Shown here piece by piece: positions 36,301 through 45,300 of a DNA stretch of 64,000 bases. Below the pieces are notes generated by a model, which saw only the letters and a program-made list of their open reading frames with translations, had not been told where the DNA came from and ran no database searches. Each line of letters begins with the position of its first letter. The stretch's first letter is position 1. The stretch is from contig JANCRA010000031.1 of assembly GCA_024362935.1 (NCBI GenBank), forward strand, positions 10,867,009 through 10,931,008, given 5' to 3'. Source of the DNA: Setophaga petechia (Eukaryota > Chordata > Aves > Passeriformes > Parulidae). The position numbers were made by a program, and so were the translations under genes.

Positions 36301-39300
36301 TATGAGAAAGTGTAAGATTGAACCTTTTGGACTTTTTGCACTTGCCATGGTTCAACTGATCTCCAAATACCCAGTGATGCATTGAACTGTAGCCCACATT
36401 TTTTGGACTGATTTTAATGACTTGTGGCCTGTCTACAACTAATACACATTCTAATGATATTTTTCATTTTGGCTTTTGTTTGCAAGATACTGTGATAAAC
36501 ATAGAGGAAGTTGGTAAATGTGCAAAAATATTGCCTGCTAGAGGAAAAAAATAGTTGAACATTTTTCATTGGCTTCCCTTTGCATTTCAGGTATTGGTGG
36601 CAACCTAGTAGCTATTCAAGCTAGCAGAATTTCTACCTACCTCCATTTACACAGCATTCCTGGAGAGCTGCCAGAGGAGGCCAAGGGTTGCTATTACCCA
36701 TGCAGAACATACTGTGGTACAGGTATGTCTGAGTTAAAAATCCTGTCTCACATCTATTTATCTCTGTGTGCCAAAGTGTATCACTAGTGAGAAATGACAA
36801 TGAACTGAACTTGCTGTGTGCATTTCAAAGGCTGGGTGAGGCTTGGCAGTTTCATTTACCTGCAGCTGTTTTTGCCTGTGAGAATCACAAAAAACTCCCT
36901 GAGGGATGGATTAGCAGAGAGGAGCACAGAGAAGGGTGAAGCCCCAGAATAGGCTGGGTGAGGCAGGACACTGGGATAACCACTCAGAAAGGTTTCAACC
37001 TTCAACTTTCCTTAGCTTCTCTACCTGCTCCCAACTTTTGCCTGCCTTCAGAACTTCAAACTAATTTCCTGTTAGGGCCAAACTCGTATTGGACATAATT
37101 ACTAAGCCAAATCCCCGCTTTCCATTTCCAGTTTGCCATTTTCTCTCTAGATTATTTCTTCACAGGTTATTCCTCCCCAGTATTTCCCACTTTCCTAATG
37201 ATGTAGTAACTGTTGTGAAAGGTGATGTGTCACCACCATGTATTACACTTCCATATTTATTAAATGAATTGAAACAGATGTGAAAGTGGTAAATGTGGGA
37301 TTGCTTTTTAGAAATATAAGGTATTTTTGAGAATGTCTTGAATATGGAGTCCAAAAGATCCTCTTTACTAGTAAGACTTTAGGAAGTCAAAAAATGTAGA
37401 TGGTATTACATGAGCACAGAATGAAGGCAGTTTGCACCCTTTTCCAGAAGGGCTCTGCTTACCTTTCCTGGAAGACAGTGAAATTCCTCAAGGAATCTTT
37501 TAGTGGAAAATAATGCCTCCTGCTTCACAGTAGCCGATGCTGTGGAATTGCAAAAATGGGAGTTTTTATACTGAAATGAATAAAAATCTAATATAGGAAT
37601 TGAAGAGCTTAACCAAATGTTGTGTTTTTTTAATTTTTTTATTTTTATTGTAGGAGTAAATAACAAATCAGCCCAAGTTCTACTTCTCTTGGTGATTCCT
37701 GGACACTTGATTTTCTTGTACACTATCCACTTAATGAAAAGCGGACATACTTCCTTAACCCCCATCTTTATAGCAGTCTATTTGTTTGCAGCTCTGCTAC
37801 AGGTAAGAATAAGTACAACTGGCAAATGCTTGTATAAAATCAAGTTCTTGAAGAAAATAAATTTTTTTCTGGTATCTGATATCTCATGAAGGGTACAAGA
37901 AGGTGTGGTTTAATACAGACTTTCAGCACAGCTCTGGATTAGCGGATTATCTGCACAGATACACAGCTTACACAGGTGTACTGTTGTTGTGAGTGCTTTG
38001 CAGAACACACTTTACTGCATTATCTCCTTGTCATGTATTTTTCACCTGCTTTTGGAACCATTGCATCTAAACGCCCATCATTTTAACCAACTGGAGGGGA
38101 AATGGAAAGAAGGGAAGGGAAATGGAAAGAAGGAAAGGTAGCATTTATGAATAATGAAAATAGACGAAAACTGTTAAAAAAATCTCCTAAAGTGGTTCAC
38201 GTTACTGTTTTAGTTAATATAGTCCAGTAGACGAAAATATTGCAGCTTCCTTGGTGTGTTCTTAATATTTATTAGTTTAAATTAGTATGACAGCAAACAC
38301 TGTACAAGAAATTGTAATTGCATTAATTCTCAAACTTCGTTACGTTATTTGGCTGTTTTACCTAATGGTCTGTTCATACCCAGCAAGGGCAGTTCTTGAA
38401 AGATGCCTTTTGAAATAGCAGTGTCTTAAAGTGAAATTATTTATTTTGAGAAATCACTAATACAAAATTAAATATTTTATTAAAGTCACACCTAATTTTT
38501 AGGTATAACTTGCCTGAATTAACTGTAATGTTTCATTACACCTTAAAACCAAAAAGTGACTGTTTGTGTTACACAGTAGAAGTGTAATTGCAATATCCAT
38601 AATTTAAATATACATGCTGCTTAAAAAAATGTGACCAATTGAGTTTTAGAATACACACATAGAAACAACGACATTATCAACAGGTCAATACTTAATGAAA
38701 TTATAATTTTTAATGTTCTGCATTGTCCCATTTTTTTCACACTGCTATCTCAGTAAGGACAGGTTTCAAACACTGTTACAATTTTACGTGGGACTTTTAT
38801 ACCTTTTTGGTAGAACATGACTGGTAATGTTTCAGCCTTTGCAAGTGAGAGTGTCATACTAAAAGACATAATCCTTCTTAGATAATATTCCAAATTTCCA
38901 GCCTTATCACTTGCTTTATCATGTGTTTTCCTGAGGAAATGATGCTATTCCTTCACTCGATCTCTTCTGTCTGGGTTGGGGCAACAGCCCCCGGTAATGG
39001 GAGATTGCAGAGTGATTCCTGTCAGTATTAAGCTTCCAAGATTTCCTATGGGAATCAACCTGAATTCATAAATCCAGTTCTCCTGCTCACTGAACTGCAA
39101 TCACAGCATGTTTAGGGACAATTTCTTCAGCAGCAAGACTTGAAAAATGCAGAAACCTCAGGTTTTCACCTGAAAACCTGAGGCATTATGGCAGAACTCT
39201 CAAATGACATAGTAATTTAAACCCAGCAGCAGCATGTATACAGATGTAAAGTTGAATTTTCATTAATTCAGGATCTGATTGGAGTATTCAGATTTTAGTA

Positions 39301-42300
39301 ATGTATCTCTATTGCAGTACATCAGGCCACACCTGATTTTCTTGATTTTTCACCAATAAAGCAGACAAAGAGCTTTTTTCTTCTTTTTCCCTGCTCCCTT
39401 TTAAGGATTATTTTTTCCTCTCTATCTTCTGTCTTTAGTCATAAAAGGCAATTTGAGATGTATTTACTTGGAAAGTGAGTACCAGTATTGCAAACTATAA
39501 CTTCTCATGGGTCTTGACATATTTACAATTTGAAACCCTTTGGTTTTAAAGACCTGGAAATATTTAATAGATTCCTTTCCCCATTTGGATTATTCTGGCA
39601 TTTCTCTAGTAGTGATTATTGTAGTGTTGCATACCTCTAATTAGAGCAGATTTAGTTTTCAGAGAGGTGATGCTTGCTTTAAGCCTTAAATCTTCATCAC
39701 GTTTTATTTACCTGTTGGTCTGAAGTACTTCCATACTGCAGTTTCATGCTTTTAAGTTTCTCCTGTCTCAAGGAAAGCACTTAAATATTTGTACTCATTC
39801 CTCTTCCCTTTTCAGTGACAACATCTATGCACCTGCAAACAGCAAAAAACAGTTTTCAATCTGCCATTTATTTTGGCATAACCTAACAGCTACTGATCTT
39901 ATTTTTCCTGAATTCTTTTATATTTTTGCCCTCTCAGTGAGAGCTTTACCAGTTTCACTGTAAAACTGAAAAGCCTCACAGCTAAGTATTATTATTTCAA
40001 TTAACAACAAGCTAAATGCATCAACAGTCTTTTGAGCAGTGAAAGATCTGCATTCTGGGCCTTTTTTATAATATATTGGACTTTGATTTATTTTCACTTT
40101 GCATGAAAGATACATGAAAATGGATGTCACAAATGAAAATCCTGCTTCCAAGCTGGATATTTTGTGTTTGAGGTGGTAGATGATAATTTAGCAGAATACA
40201 GTGTTGATATCACTGCTTTGACCTTTGCCATTCCTTACTTGTATTGAGCTAGGGACCAGAAAGAGTTGCTGAAAATGATTATGGCAATATACCACCTATG
40301 TAGGTTTTTACTCACGATGTTAAAAAATATTGCTAAATTAAAAAAATAACAACGGCAATTAAATTAATTTTCTGTCTTTAAAATTCAAGTGACTATTGTA
40401 AGGTGTTAAAATATTTAATGACATATTTCACAGTGGACTGCAATAGATTGTTAATTGACTTTGATTCTGTTTATTATTTCTGACAGTCCAGCTCTGTTTA
40501 TTTAAAATGGAGGAAAGGGTTAGAGAAATGGCACATGTAGAACTCTAAATGGAATGTTGGAGTAAATGGGAAAAAAAATCAAGAAAATGTTAATGCAAAG
40601 ATATTGATTATTCCTTTTATATTTCTCTCTGTCTCTATCAGTTTATGCTATCCCACATTATCTCTACAGTAAAACTGGAACATATATATGAATTCTGTTT
40701 TACATTTTAACAAGACTTTTTCAAATTGCCTGTAAACTACACTATCCATCCCAAAGTGATAAAAATGGAATTTATTTGCATTGAAAGCTCTACGCAGTAT
40801 CACTGAAGTTCCAGTCAGATAGTTTAATTTTCATCCAAATCTGATACTTTCATTGTTTGATTGTTTTTTACCACCCAGGCCTACCAGCTTCTTTCATCTC
40901 ATCTCCCTACCTGTTCTGAGGTATTCTTAGATATTTTCCTCACAGCATTTCATTTAAATAAGCTATTTATGGGAACTAAATAATTAACATTCCGTGATGT
41001 ATTATCAATAGTATAATTCACTTTTTGTTGGTTGAAAATATGCTGTGTAATAAAACAAAGTGCAGTTTCCCTGAATAAGTAGTTTTTTTTCTAAAAATCA
41101 TTACATTAAGATATTTTAAGTAATATGAGTAGTCAGAGCTATGATTTACATTCTTTTTGATTCTCTGTGAACGAAGCTGTTCTGGGTTTCCAGGCTTAAG
41201 AAAAACCAGAAAACATTTAATTTAATTTAATTTTCATTTTCCTATCCTTAATAATACAGCTGTTTTTATTCTTTAAATAAATATACATTCTTGAAATGTT
41301 CTTCAGTTAAATTTATAAATTGATTGTCTTGACAGCCAAGGCTGTACTCACTTTGTCTTGAGAGGGGCTGGGATTTCACAATTATTTTTCCATAAAGGGG
41401 GAAAAACGGCACAATTATTTATATTAATCTACATTCTGGTAAAACTTTTAGGCTGAAGTCTAAAAGGTTTAGCTCTGTAATGAAGAGACTTCTGTGTTTA
41501 TGAATGGCAGCACCAGAGGAAAATGCAATGAAAAGCACTATGGGGATTGTATACCCAGTAAGTATGCAGGGTGCTTCACACAATGCACTGTACAGTATCA
41601 GGGCAAGCCAGTGTGCCTAATCAAAGCCAATATAATATTTTAAAGTGCTTTTGGATTTGGTGAGTGTTTAAGAAGAAAATTCTTTCCTTGAAAATCTTAC
41701 AAGAGCAAGCCACAAACATGCGTCAGCACACTGCATGCAGTTAGAATATGGCATTTGACCGATGAAGGTTCTATTAACTGGGAAACAGTCCTTCTCTTAT
41801 TCCTCACAAAGGCACAAGTATTTTTTTTCTGTATGAGGCTATGCATCAAACAGAGTTTCATCCCCTGTCTTGTCAGGCTGCAGCAGAAGGAGAGCAGCGC
41901 TTGAATTGCCAAACTGTGCACGGCTGGGGCGCTCAAAGGCAGCCTCTATTCTGTGTGTTTTCACTAAGCCAGTAAAATGCCCTGTCAGGAATTTTAACAT
42001 AACTGTGTGTTCAGATTTGGTCAGTAGGTGTGAAAGTCTCGGGGAATAAACAAACAATAGGAGATTCCCAGAGCTATTACCAAGCAAATAAGTAATTCCA
42101 AAATTCTTCTTACCCAATGAAGGTCAGACGTGCACAGCTGTGAAGTCACTTTTGCAGTGCTTCAGGGCTGTTTGGGGCAATAGAAAACCAAGAATTCAGC
42201 AGTGCTTATAACGATTTCCTGCTTACATCAAAATTGTCTAGGATTTCTCACCAATGTGAGGATTCTAATGGTGGTCTGGGCCTCTTTAATGTGGAAACAT

Positions 42301-45300
42301 AGCTTATGGGATATACTGTACATTACAGAGAAAAAAGGAAGGTTGTGTTTATAGACAAAATATTGATGCATTTCAAATATTGCTTTTTCTAACAGGAAAG
42401 GTTACTTCCAAAAGATGAAGCGTATAACTGCTAAAGAGACTATATTTCAAGGAAATACGGAAAGCCAAGCCCAAATCTGGAGAGTTCTGTATGTTCAGTG
42501 CTTTCTCCTTGCAGCATGACAAGCAGTCTTGCTAGACTCATTGGGGTCTGACCATGGGTACCAACAGCTCCTTCCTTTCCAGTTGCTGTCTGGGGTAGAA
42601 GCCCAGCTCCTGCCAAGTCATAGCAGGGATTTGTCATTTTTGCCTCCGGAAGGCTGGGCTCAAAGTGCTTGTGTATGAGCATACCAGAGCACTTCCTGGT
42701 CTGGGTTGCACATCCTAGCAGATACCTGAGAAACAGCCTGAAATTAAGACTGTTTTGGTGAAACCAGGGTATCTGGAAAAGCTACAAAGAAATCAAGATG
42801 ACAATATGAAAAACTTGATTCAAACTGAAATCCAAAAAAAAAAAAAGAGTTCCTTCCCACAAAATTAGGTAAATATAATGAAATTGACTCAGAAACAACT
42901 TCAGTTAAAGAGGTATTTTTTTTTTACTTCAGAGAGGTCTTAGGCTGACATCAGTGTATGCTGTGCTGTCTGGGTACTTGGATACCTTAGAGGAGCTGAT
43001 GCCACTTACCTACAACACAAACAACAGCAACAAGAGAAAACATGCTCTTCAGTGGTTTCTTTGCAGCCAGGCATTATAGGAGATCTCGGCATGTTTGGGG
43101 GAAACAGTGACTTGACCCCTCTGGACGTGACACATGCCAGATACTCTACCAGAGAAAATCGTGCAGAAAGATGTCTTTTGAAAAATGTGTGTAGTCCCTA
43201 GTCTGAGAGTTCACTGACTACAGATTTCTGGCTGTAGAAATGGAAACTCCGAGAGTTCAGTGTAGATCTACTACAAGCACTTTACAGTTACTACTTCATC
43301 AAAAGCCATTTAAAATTGGAGACATGTCATTCATAATTTGAAAATTAACTTCATGAAGGGTCAAAGCCACTGGAAGATCTAAATCATAACTCTGGTGAGA
43401 ACGACAATCAGAACACAGTATTCTTTAGAGATTCTTAAATGGGATTTTTTAGTCATAATTAAAAAGCCAAATAAATAAACTTACATTTGAATTTCATAGA
43501 TTTGTAAGAGTTCTTATCCAGTAATTGCCAGATCTTTTCATAGTGAAGTTATGGGTAAATGTTGATTCAGTATAATTTTGAAAGTAAAGGATACTTAAAA
43601 CACATTTGAAAAAGATTATCTCAGTTTATTTACATCTGTGTTTCCTGTCTAAAGTAATAGAATGCAACTATTTTGTAATGCATCTTCAGATGGAAAAAAT
43701 TTAAGGTGGAATCATCAGTAATAGCAACAGGCAGTTTAACAGTTTAATTTTCCAGCTTGGTGTTGCAATTCACTTATCACAGCAAATAAAAGTGAACAAT
43801 TCTATGCTGTTCTACAAATATTCTTCATTTAAATATTATACTTTTATCACTGTGAATTTGACATGCATCCACATGCATCCAATTTGACATGTCCACATGA
43901 CGTTGACATTCCAGATGAAAGAAACAATAAAAATATTGTAGCATCCTGCAACTTATTAATTAGGCTATAGGAAGCCTAGACAGTATTAAGAATGTTTGGA
44001 AGGAGTTATGTATTTTTATTTTAAATAATAGAATTTCAGTCTTTTCCCATTTTAGGAGTCATAAGAAATTATTTCCATGAGACGATACAGATGTACTACA
44101 TGCAAAAGATCAAAAATAACTTTTATTCACCTAACTTTCCCTGTTATTTGTATCTAAAGACCTTGGAAGAATGAAAGTAAATTTAGTACACAATAACAAA
44201 GGAAAAAAACCTGCTTTGTAGTGTGTTATGTTCCCATTTCTAGTCTTGCAGTCATAAGATTTGAACTTTTGAAATAGTAAAGCTCACTCATATTTAAGTA
44301 TTCATGTTCAGTTTCACTTCCATTCTGAAATTCATAATTTGAGTCAGAAAGTTCAGCATCAAGAATTACTCTCAATTTCCATCCTTTTTTGTACCAAATA
44401 ATGTGAGTACTGATGTTCCTTATTTTTAAATTCTTTATCATTAGGATTTTTCAATATTTTCCCCTCCCTCCTACTCTAATTTCTGTATTCTGCTGCTTCT
44501 GAGGACTTTTTTTGACAGTGAGACCAAAGGGTGATTTTTAGAAATTCAGTCTGAGTCTGATCATGCCTTTAATTTCATTTTCCTCTCTTTTGATTGTGAT
44601 TTTTTGCCCTGTAATAGTGATAATAATATAGCATGATTTCCCTTTTAAAACATCTGGAATTTTACTAGTATTTTTGCAATCCTGTCTCTGGGCCTTTTTT
44701 TTTCCTTGATCAGTGACTATTGAGTGTCTTTTCTTTTCTTAGCCAGATCTTTTTATATAGATAGATATTTGGTTATTTTTTCCCTTTCTTAAAGCCTGCA
44801 GTTGTTTCATCCTTCAGAATGGAAGAATTCCTAGAGCTGGTTTTCATAATTCTACTACTAGTCATCTCCTTTTTTGCAGAAGACTCTCTATATTAAATAA
44901 TTTCTATACTAAATAATTTCAGCTCATATCTTGAACAGTGCTGCATGTATTTACAAGTTTTCCTACTAATTTTCTACAGCATTTCATTCTAAACATCTAA
45001 TTTTTGTACTCTATAATTAGGCTTTTCTGTGATGTTCATCCCTTTATTTTTTCACCTCAAAACCAGCTGGTTTACCATTGGGAGAAGTAAGACTTTCTTC
45101 TTCACAGCATGACTGCAGGGCAGAAATGCACAGTGTTTGTACTGCTGTGCCATCTGCTTCAATTTACTGACAGAAGTATCTGTCATGGATAAATAAAAAA
45201 ATTGCACAAAATGTGAAGTGTCATCTTGCAGTGTCTCTTTTACAACTTTTTTTTTAATCTGTCAGATCTTTGTGAGTCACTTATCACTTTGAATTCAAGA

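Larger units (their letters stand above)
26372..36590 (+). other. SLC41A2 intron 8
   Basis: At 10.2 kb the largest intron between coding exons. It contains a 64-bp palindrome (27359-27422), a solo LTR (28329-29058), a 14-bp hairpin (29957-29988), two antisense CR1 fragments (32636-32925, 35709-35990) and an 18-bp palindrome (34018-34035). Nothing else recognised. Confidence 0.85.
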
